A DNA stretch of 64,000 nucleotides from Nocardioides euryhalodurans (GTDB taxonomy: Bacteria; Actinomycetota; Actinomycetes; Propionibacteriales; Nocardioidaceae), in the NCBI RefSeq assembly GCF_004564375.1, contig NZ_CP038267.1:3226501-3290500 (forward strand). Direction: 5' to 3'. Within the stretch, counting starts at the first letter, position 1. The number at the start of each line of letters is the position of its first letter. Position numbers and translations under genes: made by a program. Shown piece after piece: positions 27,860 to 37,843 of the stretch. Below the pieces are notes generated by a model. It was not told the DNA's origin, did not search any database, and worked only from the letters and a program-made list of their open reading frames with translations.

Positions 27860-27899
27860 GTGTGCCTGAGACCGGCGCAGGGACCGTGCTCAGGCACAC
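27860..27899. repeat. 40-bp palindromic element, copy 1
   Basis: Exactly 40 bases with arms GTGTGCCTGAG and CTCAGGCACAC and an 18-base centre. It sits between the convergent GNAT and acyl-CoA dehydrogenase genes, where it could terminate transcription from both sides. Four more copies occur at 30246, 49349, 52657 and 53668. Confidence 0.9.
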
Positions 27900-27921
27900 G
27901 CCGGGGCTCCCGTGGAGCAGG

Positions 27922-29061
27922 TCAGCCCAGCGGGTCGAGCATCCCGTGGTCGTCGACGCGGCCGGCGAGCTGCGCGAGGTGGTGGGAGCCGTCGCCGAGC
28001 AGGTGGTCGAGGACGGTGAGCTGGGCGACCAGGCTGCCGACGGAGTACTCGGCCGTCATCGCGATGCCACCGTGGAGCTGGATCGTCTCCTGGCCGACGT
28101 GGCGGCCGGCTCGGCTCACCTGCAGGGACACCCGGGCAGCGGCATCGGCGAGCGTCGCCGGGTCGCCCTGCTCGACCACCATGGTCGCCCAGTCGACCAC
28201 GCTCTGCGTGAGCTCCAGGGAGACGTACATGTCGGCGGCCCGGAAGGTCAGGTCCTGGAAGGTGTTGAGCGTGACCCCGAACTGCTTGCGGCTCGTGAGG
28301 TAGCCGGTCGTCGCCGTCAGGGCCGACCGCATCGCGCCCAGCGCCTGGTTGGCTCCCATCACGCGGGCGAGGTCCTGCACCGTCGCGATGCTGGCGGTGA
28401 GGTCGCGGCCGGCCTCGCCCAGCGGGGTACCGGGCGTGTCGTCGAGGACGACCCGGGCGGCGCGGCTGCCGTCGTAGACGGCGTAGCCGGTGACCTCGGC
28501 TGCGGCGGGGTCGACGACGAAGACACCCGTGCCGCCCGTTGGCAGGACGGCGCTCACGAGCAGCACGTCGGCCCGCGCGCCGTGGGGGACCGGCTCCTTG
28601 GTGCCGCTCAGGGTCCAGCGGCCGTCCGACTCCGACGCCGTCACCGACGACGCCTCGGCCGTCCAGCGCCCACCCGGCTCGGCGTGGGCGAGGGCCAGCA
28701 GGCGCTCCCCGCCGGCCAGCGGTCCGATCAGCTCGGACCGTTGCGCCGGCGACCCGCAGGCCGCGACCAGACCACCGGCGGTCACGACCGCCGCGAGGTA
28801 CGGCTCGGGCGCGGCCACCCGCCCCAGCTCCTGGCAGACGATGCCGATCTCGACCGGCCCGGCCCCGGCGCCGCCGTCGGCCTCGGCGAAGGGCAGTCCG
28901 AGCAGCCCCATCTCCGCCATCCGCGCCCACAGCCGCTCGTCGAAGCCGGGGTCCTCACCGGTGGTCGTACGCCGGTGGTCGTGGTCGGCGTACGTCTCGC
29001 CGACCAGCCCCCTGACCGCGTCCCGCAGGGCCTGCTGCTCGTCGTCGTGCTCGAAGTCCAT
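27922..29061 (-). CDS. Acyl-CoA dehydrogenase family protein
   Basis: 379 residues. The N-terminal helical domain (DDEQQALRDAVRGLVGE), the MGLLGLPFAEADGGAGAGPVEIGIVCQELGR segment and a C-terminal helical bundle ending IQLHGGIAMTAEYSVG follow the FadE family. FAD-dependent alpha,beta-desaturation of an acyl-CoA is expected. It starts 10 bases after a second acyl-CoA dehydrogenase, and such adjacent pairs often form mixed alpha2beta2 enzymes acting on sterol or branched side chains; that is inference. Confidence 0.88.
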   Translation of the reverse strand: MDFEHDDEQQALRDAVRGLVGETYADHDHRRTTTGEDPGFDERLWARMAEMGLLGLPFAEADGGAGAGPVEIGIVCQELGRVAAPEPYLAAVVTAGGLVAACGSPAQRSELIGPLAGGERLLALAHAEPGGRWTAEASSVTASESDGRWTLSGTKEPVPHGARADVLLVSAVLPTGGTGVFVVDPAAAEVTGYAVYDGSRAARVVLDDTPGTPLGEAGRDLTASIATVQDLARVMGANQALGAMRSALTATTGYLTSRKQFGVTLNTFQDLTFRAADMYVSLELTQSVVDWATMVVEQGDPATLADAAARVSLQVSRAGRHVGQETIQLHGGIAMTAEYSVGSLVAQLTVLDHLLGDGSHHLAQLAGRVDDHGMLDPLG

Positions 29062-29071
29062 GGGTGCCCTC

Positions 29072-30226
29072 TCAGAGCCCGAGGATCCGGCTGGCGATGA
29101 TCTGCCGCTGGATCTCGTTGGAGCCGCCGTAGATGGAGGCCTTGCGGAGGTTGAGGTAGCGCGGGGTCGATCCTCGTTGCCACGACGCCAGGGCGCTGTC
29201 GTCGTCGGCGCCGCTCGCGAGCGAGCCCGGGCCGGCGAGGTCGACGGCGAGCTCGCTGACCGCCTGCTGCAGCTCCGAACCCTTCAGCTTGAGGACCGAG
29301 GAGGCGGGGTGCGGCTCGCCGTCGGTGGAGTGGGCCGCCACCCGCAGGGCGGTCAGCTCGAGGGCGAGCAGCTCGTTCTCGAGCTCGGCGATCCGGGCCC
29401 GGGCGAGGGGGTCGTCGGCGACGACGTCGGCCGCGACCTCCTTGAGCCGCGCGAGTGCCCGCTTGGTGGCGGTGACCGGGGCGACGCCCACCCGCTCGTT
29501 GCCGAGGAGGAACTTCGCGATCGTCCAGCCCTGGTTGAGCTCTCCGACGAGCAGGTCGCCGGGCACGCGGACGTCGTCGAACCAGACCTCGTTGACCTCG
29601 TGGCCGCCGTCGATCAGCTCGATCGGGCGGACCTCGACGCCGGGGAGGCTCATGTCGATGAGGAGCATCGAGATGCCCCGCTGCTTCTTGGCCTCGGGGT
29701 CGGTGCGCACCAGCATGAAGATCCAGTCGGCGTGCTGGCCGAGCGTCGTCCAGGTCTTCTGCCCGTTGACGACCCACTCGTCGCCGTCACGGACCGCGGA
29801 GGTGCGCAGCGAGGCGAGGTCGGACCCGGCGTCCGGCTCGGAGAAGCCCTGCGCCCACCAGATGTCGAGGTTGGCGGTGGCGGGGAGGAAGCGGTCCTTC
29901 TGCTCCTGCGTCCCGAACTGGGTGAGCACCGGCCCGATCATCGAGGCGTTGAACGCGAGCGGCGGTGGGACGCCCGCGCGCTGCATCTCGTCGTACCAGA
30001 GGTGGCGCTGCAGGTCGCTCCAGCCGCGGCCGCCGTACTCCTCGGGCCAGTGCGGGACCGCCAGTCCGGCGCCGTTCATGACGCGCATGGCCTCGACGAT
30101 CTGCTCCTTGGAGAGCTCTCGCCCCTCGATCACCGTCTGCCTGATCTCCTCGGGCACCTCGGTGGTGAAGAAGCGCCGCATCTCCTCGCGGAACGCCCGG
30201 TCGTCCTCCGACAGCTGCAGCCTCAT
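29072..30226 (-). CDS. Acyl-CoA dehydrogenase
   Basis: 384 residues from ATG 30226; ATG 30238 four codons upstream is an alternative and neither has a strong ribosome binding site. WPEEYGGRGWSDLQRHLWYDEMQRAGVP, the flavin-binding WAQGFSEPDAGSDLASL and VNGQKTWTT are canonical, and RKASIYGGSNEIQRQIIASRILGL ends the protein. It is the first gene of a two-gene fatty-acid or sterol degradation unit. A 40-bp repeat lies 19 bases upstream. Confidence 0.92.
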   Translation of the reverse strand: MRLQLSEDDRAFREEMRRFFTTEVPEEIRQTVIEGRELSKEQIVEAMRVMNGAGLAVPHWPEEYGGRGWSDLQRHLWYDEMQRAGVPPPLAFNASMIGPVLTQFGTQEQKDRFLPATANLDIWWAQGFSEPDAGSDLASLRTSAVRDGDEWVVNGQKTWTTLGQHADWIFMLVRTDPEAKKQRGISMLLIDMSLPGVEVRPIELIDGGHEVNEVWFDDVRVPGDLLVGELNQGWTIAKFLLGNERVGVAPVTATKRALARLKEVAADVVADDPLARARIAELENELLALELTALRVAAHSTDGEPHPASSVLKLKGSELQQAVSELAVDLAGPGSLASGADDDSALASWQRGSTPRYLNLRKASIYGGSNEIQRQIIASRILGL

Positions 30227-30245
30227 GCCGCCCAACATACGGCGC

Positions 30246-30285
30246 GTGTGCCTGAGACCGGCGAGGATGCCGGTCCCAGGCACAC
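30246..30285. repeat. 40-bp palindromic element, copy 2
   Basis: The left arm is GTGTGCCTGAG and the right arm CCCAGGCACAC; including the centre it can form 16 pairs with one A-C mismatch and a six-base loop. It lies between two divergent genes, so it sits in an upstream region, not at gene ends. Confidence 0.88.
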
Positions 30286-30338
30286 GCGGCGACTAATGGG
30301 GGTGCGGTGGACGTCGTCGGCAGGGAGAATCGTCGTTC

Positions 30339-32024
30339 GTGGGACACGTGGACGTCGCCGGGGTGCGCTACGAGCTGCCGGACGGCCGCGTGCTGCTCGA
30401 CGACGTGTCCTTCCGGGTCGGGGAGGGCGCCAAGGTGGCGCTGGTCGGCGCCAACGGCGCGGGCAAGACGACGCTGCTCCGCATCATCACCGGCGACCTC
30501 ACCCCGCACGCCGGGGTCGTGACCCGCACCGGCGGCCTGGGCGTGATGCGGCAGATGGTCGCCCACGGGCTGGGCGAGGCCCCGACCGTGGCCGACCTGC
30601 TGCTGAGCGTCGCGCCCGCGCGGGTCCGCGCCGCGCATGCCGAGGTCGACCGGCTCGAGGTCGCCCTGATGGAGTCCGACGACGAGCGGACACAGCTGGC
30701 GTACGCCACCGCGCTCTCGGAGTACGCCGACGCCGGCGGCTACGACCTCGAGGTGACGTGGGACGTCTGCACGACGACCGGCCTCGGTGTCCCGTACGAC
30801 CGGGCGAAGTACCGCGAGCTGCGAACCCTGTCCGGGGGCGAGCAGAAGCGGCTGGTGCTGGAGTACCTGCTGCGGGGGCCCGAGGAGGTGCTGCTCCTCG
30901 ACGAGCCGGACAACTTCCTCGACGTGCCGGGCAAGGTGTGGCTGGAGCAGCGGATCCGCGAGTCCGAGAAGACGATCCTCTTCATCAGCCACGACCGCGA
31001 GCTGCTCGACAACACCGCCACCCGGGTGGTCACGGTGGAGCTCGGCCACGCGGGCAACCTGGTGTGGACGCACCCGGGCGGCTTCGCGAGCTACCACGAG
31101 GCGCGCAAGGAGCGGTTCCTGCGCTTCGAGGAGCTGCGGAAGCGCTGGGACGAGGAGCACGCCAAGCTCAAGGCGCTCGTGCAGATGTACAAGCAGAAGG
31201 CCGCCTACAACGCCGACATGGCCAGCCGCTACCAGGCGGCCCAGACCCGGCTGAGGAAGTTCGAGGAGGCCGGTCCGCCGACCGAGCAGCCGCGCGAGCA
31301 GCAGGTGAAGATGCGGCTCAAGGGCGGCCGCACCGGCAAGCGCGCGGTGGTCTGTGAACAGCTCGAGCTGACCGGCCTGATGCGTCCCTTCGACCTCGAG
31401 GTCTGGTACGGCGAGCGGGTGGCCGTCCTCGGCAGCAACGGGTCCGGGAAGTCCCACTTCCTGCGGCTGCTGGCCGCCGGCGGCAGCGACCCCGACCGCG
31501 AGCACCTGCCGGTCGGCGACGTCCCGGTCGCGCCGGTGAACCACACCGGCCGCGCCAAGCTGGGCGCGCGGGTCCGGCCAGGGTGGTTCGTGCAGACCCA
31601 CGAGCACCCCGAGCTGGTGGGCCGGACCCTGCTGGAGATCCTCCACCGCGGCGACGACCACCGCGACGGGATGGGACGCGAGCAGGCCGCCCGGGTGCTC
31701 GACCGCTACGAGCTCGCCCACGCCGGAGAGCAGAAGTTCGAGTCGCTCAGCGGCGGCCAGCAGGCGCGGTTCCAGATCCTGCTGCTCGAGCTGTCCGGGG
31801 CGACGCTGCTGCTGCTCGACGAGCCCACCGACAACCTCGACGTCCAGAGCGCCGAGGCGCTCGAGGCCGGCCTGGAGTCCTTCGAGGGGACGGTCGTCGC
31901 GGTGACGCACGACCGGTGGTTCGCCCGCGGCTTCGACCGGTTCCTCGTCTACGGCGCGGACGGCGGCGTCTACGAGTCGGACGGCCCGGTCTGGGACGAG
32001 GGACGGGTGCTGCGGGCGCGCTGA
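30339..32024 (+). CDS. ABC-F family ATPase
   Basis: 561 residues from GTG. Two ABC modules on one chain: Walker A GANGAGKTT at 37-45, signature LSGGEQKR and Walker B LLLDEPDNFLD; then GSNGSGKSHFLRLL, LSGGQQARF and LLLDEPTDNLD. No membrane segments. The linker near residues 255-330 is basic and helical, as expected for ribosome-binding ABC-F proteins that rescue stalled ribosomes or protect them from antibiotics. Which of these it does is unknown. It is divergent from the acyl-CoA dehydrogenases. Confidence 0.93.
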   Translation: MGHVDVAGVRYELPDGRVLLDDVSFRVGEGAKVALVGANGAGKTTLLRIITGDLTPHAGVVTRTGGLGVMRQMVAHGLGEAPTVADLLLSVAPARVRAAHAEVDRLEVALMESDDERTQLAYATALSEYADAGGYDLEVTWDVCTTTGLGVPYDRAKYRELRTLSGGEQKRLVLEYLLRGPEEVLLLDEPDNFLDVPGKVWLEQRIRESEKTILFISHDRELLDNTATRVVTVELGHAGNLVWTHPGGFASYHEARKERFLRFEELRKRWDEEHAKLKALVQMYKQKAAYNADMASRYQAAQTRLRKFEEAGPPTEQPREQQVKMRLKGGRTGKRAVVCEQLELTGLMRPFDLEVWYGERVAVLGSNGSGKSHFLRLLAAGGSDPDREHLPVGDVPVAPVNHTGRAKLGARVRPGWFVQTHEHPELVGRTLLEILHRGDDHRDGMGREQAARVLDRYELAHAGEQKFESLSGGQQARFQILLLELSGATLLLLDEPTDNLDVQSAEALEAGLESFEGTVVAVTHDRWFARGFDRFLVYGADGGVYESDGPVWDEGRVLRAR

Positions 32025-32145
32025 CCGCTGACCCGCCGCCCGGCGGCGGCTCGACCCCGGTTCAAGGTTTCGGCGTTTCGCCCCCGCGGTGAACGTCTCG
32101 CGCCCACACTGGCGACCAGTGACGGACACGACCCAGGGGGACACC

Positions 32146-32625
32146 ATGCTGGACTTCGACCGAGCAGTGCACGGGACCGACACCACCACCGACGAGACCG
32201 GGCTCGCCCTGGTCGACGAGCCGGCGACCGACCAGGACTCGCCCTTCAGCGCCGCCGCCCGGATGCTCGAGCTCGCCTCCGAAACCGCCGAGCGGCTCGT
32301 CAGCGACGCGGAGGCGGAGGCCGCCTCCCTCCTCGCCGCTGCCCGGGCCGGTGCCGATGACCTCGCCGAGGCGAGCCGCGCCGAGTCGGAGGGGGTCGCG
32401 GCCGAGCTGGCCCGCGCCCGCGAGGAGCAGACCGCCGACCTCGACCGCGAGCGTAGGACGGCCCTGGCCGGGCTGGCCGACGAGAAGGCCGCGCTCGAGG
32501 CACAGATCGACGCGCTGCGTGAGGCGGAGGCTGACCAGCGGCACCGGATGCGCCAGCACCTCACCCAGCACCTCGCGATGCTCGACACGAGCGACTCGGT
32601 GCCGCCCGCGGTCATCGCGAGCTGA
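32146..32625 (+). CDS. Coiled-coil protein of unknown function
   Basis: 159 residues from ATG 32146, which has CAGGGGGAC 3-4 bases upstream; the in-frame ATG at 32089 lacks support. After a low-complexity N-terminus rich in Asp and Thr, residues about 45-150 form one long Ala/Glu/Arg coiled coil with SAAARMLELASETAERLVSDAEAEA, resembling the C-terminal half of DivIVA-like proteins, though the DivIVA membrane-binding N-terminus is missing. No enzyme motif is seen. Confidence 0.7.
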   Translation: MLDFDRAVHGTDTTTDETGLALVDEPATDQDSPFSAAARMLELASETAERLVSDAEAEAASLLAAARAGADDLAEASRAESEGVAAELARAREEQTADLDRERRTALAGLADEKAALEAQIDALREAEADQRHRMRQHLTQHLAMLDTSDSVPPAVIAS

Positions 32626-32776
32626 CTCCGGGGGACGCTGTCGCGGTCGGCCATCCCGACGGCTCGCGCCCGCACGAGTGCGTGCGTGACCTCGGGAGCA
32701 CGACGTCGTTGAGTGCGTCGTACCGGTTCGGGGAGGGGTCGGGCACCGACCGGCGGCCACCAGCCGCGCCAGCGAG

Positions 32777-32795
32777 GTCGGCGGGATCCGCCGAC
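32777..32795 (+). promoter_or_regulatory. Hairpin before the M36 protease gene
   Basis: GTCGGCGG and CCGCCGAC pair perfectly around GAT, directly upstream of the AGGAG ribosome binding site. It could modulate translation or be a remnant terminator of the preceding gene. The other bases of the 187-base spacer show nothing clear. Confidence 0.35.
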
Positions 32796-32812
32796 GTGCA
32801 GGAGAACTGCTC

Positions 32813-35800
32813 ATGCGCCCGTCCCGGACCACCTCTCGTCGCCGGCTTGCCCTGCTCGGCGTCCCCGCGCTCGGCCTGGCCGTCGCGGCCACGCTCGCCC
32901 CGGCCAGCGGCCAGGAGCCGTCGCTGCCGGAGCCCGGCAGCCTCGACTTCTCCTTCCAGGGGGAGGGCGAGGACCACGTCGACTCCGCGGACTTCCGCGA
33001 GGGGGCCGTTCGCCCGACCGCGGCACAGCGTGCGGCCGCCCGGTCGCTCGGGGCGACCACCGCCCGGTGGAACGCCTTCGGCACGCCCCGGGTGCTGCTC
33101 AACTCCCGCGGCTACCTCTCGGCGCCCCGGGCGGGTGAGGCGACCGAGGTGGCGCGTGGCTTCGTGGACACCCACCGTGCGCTGTTCAGGCTCTCCTCCG
33201 ACGCGGTCGCGGCTCTCGAGGTCGTCACCGACTCGCCTCTCCACGACAGCCCCGACCTCGCCCGGGTGAGGGTCGGCGAGGAGCCACGCAACGCCGACGT
33301 GCCCCACGTGGTCACCTTCCGGCAGACCTTCGGCGATCTCGCCGCCGCCCAGGACGGCCTGCTCACCGTGGGTGTCCAGCGCGACGGACGGGTGGCGTAC
33401 GTGTCCTCGTCGGTGACGGGCGACGAGACCGCCTCCGTGGGCCAGCAGCTCGACGCCACCGCGGCGCTCCGGGCGGCGGCCGACGACGTCGACCTCGACC
33501 TCGGCGAGCTCACCGCGGTCGACGCGGACGGCCCCTGGTCGACCTTCGAGGCGGCGCTCTCCCGCGACGTCCAGCGGGCGCGCTTGATGGCGTTGCCGAC
33601 GCCCACCGACGGGGTGCGGACGGTCTGGGAGACCACGCTGCTGAAGTCCGACCACACCGACCATGCGGGGATGGCCGAGCCGGCCGCCTTCATCAGCTTC
33701 GTCGACGCCGCCACCGGCGAGGTGCTGCTGCGCGACAACAGGGTCGACCACCTCGCCGAGGACCTCGCCCTGCCCACCGCCGCCCCCACCGCCGAGCCCT
33801 TCACCGGCAGCACGGACGACGTGGGCGCCTGCACGCCCCAGCGCCACGGCCCGTACGACGTCGCCGACGGCACCGGCCAGCTGACCGTCAGCGCGGCCGT
33901 CACGACCCCCAACGGCCTCGACGACGACATCACGATCTACCTCTACCGGGCGGGCGAGGCCGACCCCGTCGCATCCCAGGACCTGCTCGGGAGCCCCGAG
34001 GTGCTCAGCTACGCCCCCGCCGGCGGGGTGCCGGCCGGTGACTACGCGGTCGAGGTCTGCGAGTTCACCCCCGCCGCCGGCTCCATCGCCTACGTCGGCG
34101 CCGTGGCCACCGGTCCGGCCGGCTCGGTGGAACCGGCGCTGCCGCGCTGGCGGGTCTTCCCCGGCAACCCGGAGTTCACCGACTCCGCCGACCCCGGCGC
34201 CGACACCCGCGAGCTGTGGTGCTGGGTGGGCGACGGCGCGGAGTGCGACGAGGAGCAGCAGAACACCGCGGCCCGGCTGCCGTGGGACGTCCTCGCACCC
34301 AGCCTCCCGACCTTCACCACGCTCGGCAACAACGCCACCACCGCGATCTCCGAGGTGAGCTTCGTGTCGCCCGACACGGTCGTCCAGCGCCCGGCGAGCC
34401 CGGACCGCCGCTACGACTACGACTGGGAGAACACCTGGTTCGACTCCAGCTGCGACCCCACCGTCTTCGACCAGCCCGCTGGCAACGACGACGACGCGTC
34501 GGTGGCCAACCTCTTCGTCAGCCACAACCGGATGCACGACTGGAGCTACTACCTCGGGTTCACCGAGCTGAACTCCAACATGCAGGTCTCCAACTTCGGC
34601 AACACCGGCCCCACGCGGGAGAACGACCCCGAGGTCGGCAACGCGCAGGCCGGCCGACGGACCTTCAACGGCCGCGACAACGCCAACCAGATCACGCTGC
34701 AGGACGGCATCGCGCCGATCACCAACCAGTACCTCTGGCAGCCGCTCGCCGGCGCGTTCTACGCCGCCTGCACCGACGGGGCCTACGACATGGCGGTCGT
34801 GGCGCACGAGTACGGCCACGCGATCAGCAACCGGATGGTGGCCGGGCCCGACACCGGCACCGGCAGCACCCAGGGACAGACGGAGAGCTGGTCGGACCTC
34901 GTCTTCGCCGAGTACTTCCGCGGCTACGGCATCTCGACCGGCGAGGGCGCCAACCCGTTCGCGCTGGCGCCGTACGTCTCCGGCAACAAGGAGCGCGGCA
35001 TCCGCAACTACGGGATGAACGCCAGCCCGCTCAACTACTCCGACCTGGAGTACGACGGCAGCGGCACCACGTCCCCGCACGCGGACGGCGAGATCTGGAG
35101 CGCCACCAACTTCGACATCGCCGAGGCGCTCAACGCGAAGTACGACGCCCGGTTCCCCTCGAGCGACCGCGTCCTGCAGCTGCGCTGCGCGAAGGGCCGG
35201 CTCCCCGCCGGCCGCTGCCCGGGCAACCGGCGCTGGGCGCAGATCATGTTCGACGGCTTCCTGCTGACCCCGAGCGGGTCGACCATGCTCGACTCGCGCG
35301 ACGCGATGCTGGCCGCGGACCGGCTGCGCTTCGGCGGCGCCAACCAGGCCGAGCTGTGGAAGGCCTTCGCCCGCCGCGGCATGGGTGAGACCGCGTCGTC
35401 GACGGACGCCGACGACCGGGAGCCGGTCCCCGGCTGGAGCTCACCGCTGACCCGCAACGAGGCGACGGTGACCTTCGCGTCGCCCGCCGGGCGGACCACG
35501 GTCTTCACCGGTGACTACGAGGCGCGGATCAGCCCCACGGCCGACAACATCCGCCGGACCGCGACCCGCGCCACCGTCTCCTTCGTCCCCGGTCGCTACC
35601 GCTTCCTGGCGCAGGCTCCCGGCCACGGCGCGGTGCGCTTCAGCCGGACGTTCGAGCCGGGCCAGGACGTGACCGTCCGCGTGCCGCTACGCACGAACCT
35701 CGCATCGGCCCACAACGGTGCCACCGCGACCGGCGACGGCATCAACCTCGAGAACCTGATCGACGACACCGAGGCGACCAACTGGGCCTCCCTGGAGTCC

Positions 35801-36352
35801 GCCGGCACGGCCAGCGAGGGACGCGGCGAGGGCCAGCAGGTGCAGGGTCGGCAGGTCACGGTCGAGCTCGGTGACGAGGCGGTCCGGGTCAACCGGGTCA
35901 ACGTCAGCGCCGCGCTGAGGCCGACCGACGCCGAGGACGAGGACTCCGGCAGCCAGAGCCGCTTCTCGGCGCTGCGCTCCTTCGACATCCTGGTGTGCGA
36001 CGCCACCGTGCGCGGCAGGTCGTGCACCGACGACGAGGCGGAGTTCGACGTCGTCTACCGCAGCGCGGCCGACGCCTTCCCCGGTGTACGCCCGCGCCCG
36101 GCGGCCCCGGACCTGACGCTGCGAGGCTTCCGATTCGCCGGCGTGGACGCCACCCACGTCCGGATCCGGGTTCGCGACAGCCAGTGCACCGGCGCTCCGG
36201 CCTACCAGGCGGCGGCCAACCCCTCCAACGACCCGGTCTTCAGCAACCCCGACTGCGACAGCGAGGAGCAGACGCCGGATCGGGCCGTGCTGACCCCGCC
36301 GGTGGAGCAGGTCCGGATCGCCGAGCTGCAGGTCTTCGGCCCTCGGGCCTGA
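32813..36352 (+). CDS. Secreted M36 (fungalysin-type) metalloprotease
   Basis: 1179 residues. A Sec signal peptide (twin Arg-Arg-Arg then a hydrophobic stretch ending ASG near residue 35) precedes a propeptide region with FTP/PepSY-like sequence. The catalytic zinc site is HEYGH at 665-669 with third ligand E691 in TESWSD, matching fungalysin. From about residue 960 a discoidin-like domain (NLASAHNGATATGDG) follows, probably for substrate or surface binding. It should be exported and self-activated. AGGAG lies 7 bases upstream. Confidence 0.92.
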   Translation: MRPSRTTSRRRLALLGVPALGLAVAATLAPASGQEPSLPEPGSLDFSFQGEGEDHVDSADFREGAVRPTAAQRAAARSLGATTARWNAFGTPRVLLNSRGYLSAPRAGEATEVARGFVDTHRALFRLSSDAVAALEVVTDSPLHDSPDLARVRVGEEPRNADVPHVVTFRQTFGDLAAAQDGLLTVGVQRDGRVAYVSSSVTGDETASVGQQLDATAALRAAADDVDLDLGELTAVDADGPWSTFEAALSRDVQRARLMALPTPTDGVRTVWETTLLKSDHTDHAGMAEPAAFISFVDAATGEVLLRDNRVDHLAEDLALPTAAPTAEPFTGSTDDVGACTPQRHGPYDVADGTGQLTVSAAVTTPNGLDDDITIYLYRAGEADPVASQDLLGSPEVLSYAPAGGVPAGDYAVEVCEFTPAAGSIAYVGAVATGPAGSVEPALPRWRVFPGNPEFTDSADPGADTRELWCWVGDGAECDEEQQNTAARLPWDVLAPSLPTFTTLGNNATTAISEVSFVSPDTVVQRPASPDRRYDYDWENTWFDSSCDPTVFDQPAGNDDDASVANLFVSHNRMHDWSYYLGFTELNSNMQVSNFGNTGPTRENDPEVGNAQAGRRTFNGRDNANQITLQDGIAPITNQYLWQPLAGAFYAACTDGAYDMAVVAHEYGHAISNRMVAGPDTGTGSTQGQTESWSDLVFAEYFRGYGISTGEGANPFALAPYVSGNKERGIRNYGMNASPLNYSDLEYDGSGTTSPHADGEIWSATNFDIAEALNAKYDARFPSSDRVLQLRCAKGRLPAGRCPGNRRWAQIMFDGFLLTPSGSTMLDSRDAMLAADRLRFGGANQAELWKAFARRGMGETASSTDADDREPVPGWSSPLTRNEATVTFASPAGRTTVFTGDYEARISPTADNIRRTATRATVSFVPGRYRFLAQAPGHGAVRFSRTFEPGQDVTVRVPLRTNLASAHNGATATGDGINLENLIDDTEATNWASLESAGTASEGRGEGQQVQGRQVTVELGDEAVRVNRVNVSAALRPTDAEDEDSGSQSRFSALRSFDILVCDATVRGRSCTDDEAEFDVVYRSAADAFPGVRPRPAAPDLTLRGFRFAGVDATHVRIRVRDSQCTGAPAYQAAANPSNDPVFSNPDCDSEEQTPDRAVLTPPVEQVRIAELQVFGPRA

Positions 36353-36387
36353 GCCCTGACGGCGTCACCCCGGCCGAGCGGCCGAAA

Positions 36388-36427
36388 CCGGCGCTCCCCG
36401 GTCGAGACCTCGGCCGGGGAGCACCGG
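36388..36427. terminator. Bidirectional terminator between protease genes
   Basis: CCGG plus GCTCCCCGG (36388-36401) pair with CCGGGGAGC plus CCGG (36414-36427), with one C-A mismatch and a 12-base loop. It lies between convergent genes. No T-tract is present. Confidence 0.6.
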
Positions 36428-36452
36428 CATCACCGCTGGGCCGGTGGTGCGG

Positions 36453-37682
<1,230 letters not shown>

Positions 37683-37843
37683 GCCTCCACGGTGGGGGAG
37701 GAGGCTGTGAGAGGACTGAGAGGTCGCTGGGTGCCCCTGAAGAAGCCGGGCCGATGGGTGACTTCGGCCACACCGGAGGGGCGCCAGATGGGGCCCTTCC
37801 CCCATGGAGCTGCCGGCTGCGCGTCCGTAGCGTCGAGCGGGTC

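Noticed and set aside
28490..32675. Very long open frames (950-960 codons) opposite the acyl-CoA dehydrogenases and the ABC-F gene
   Set aside because: They run through the shadows of three clear genes and across intergenic repeats, show no domain, and have no ribosome binding sites.
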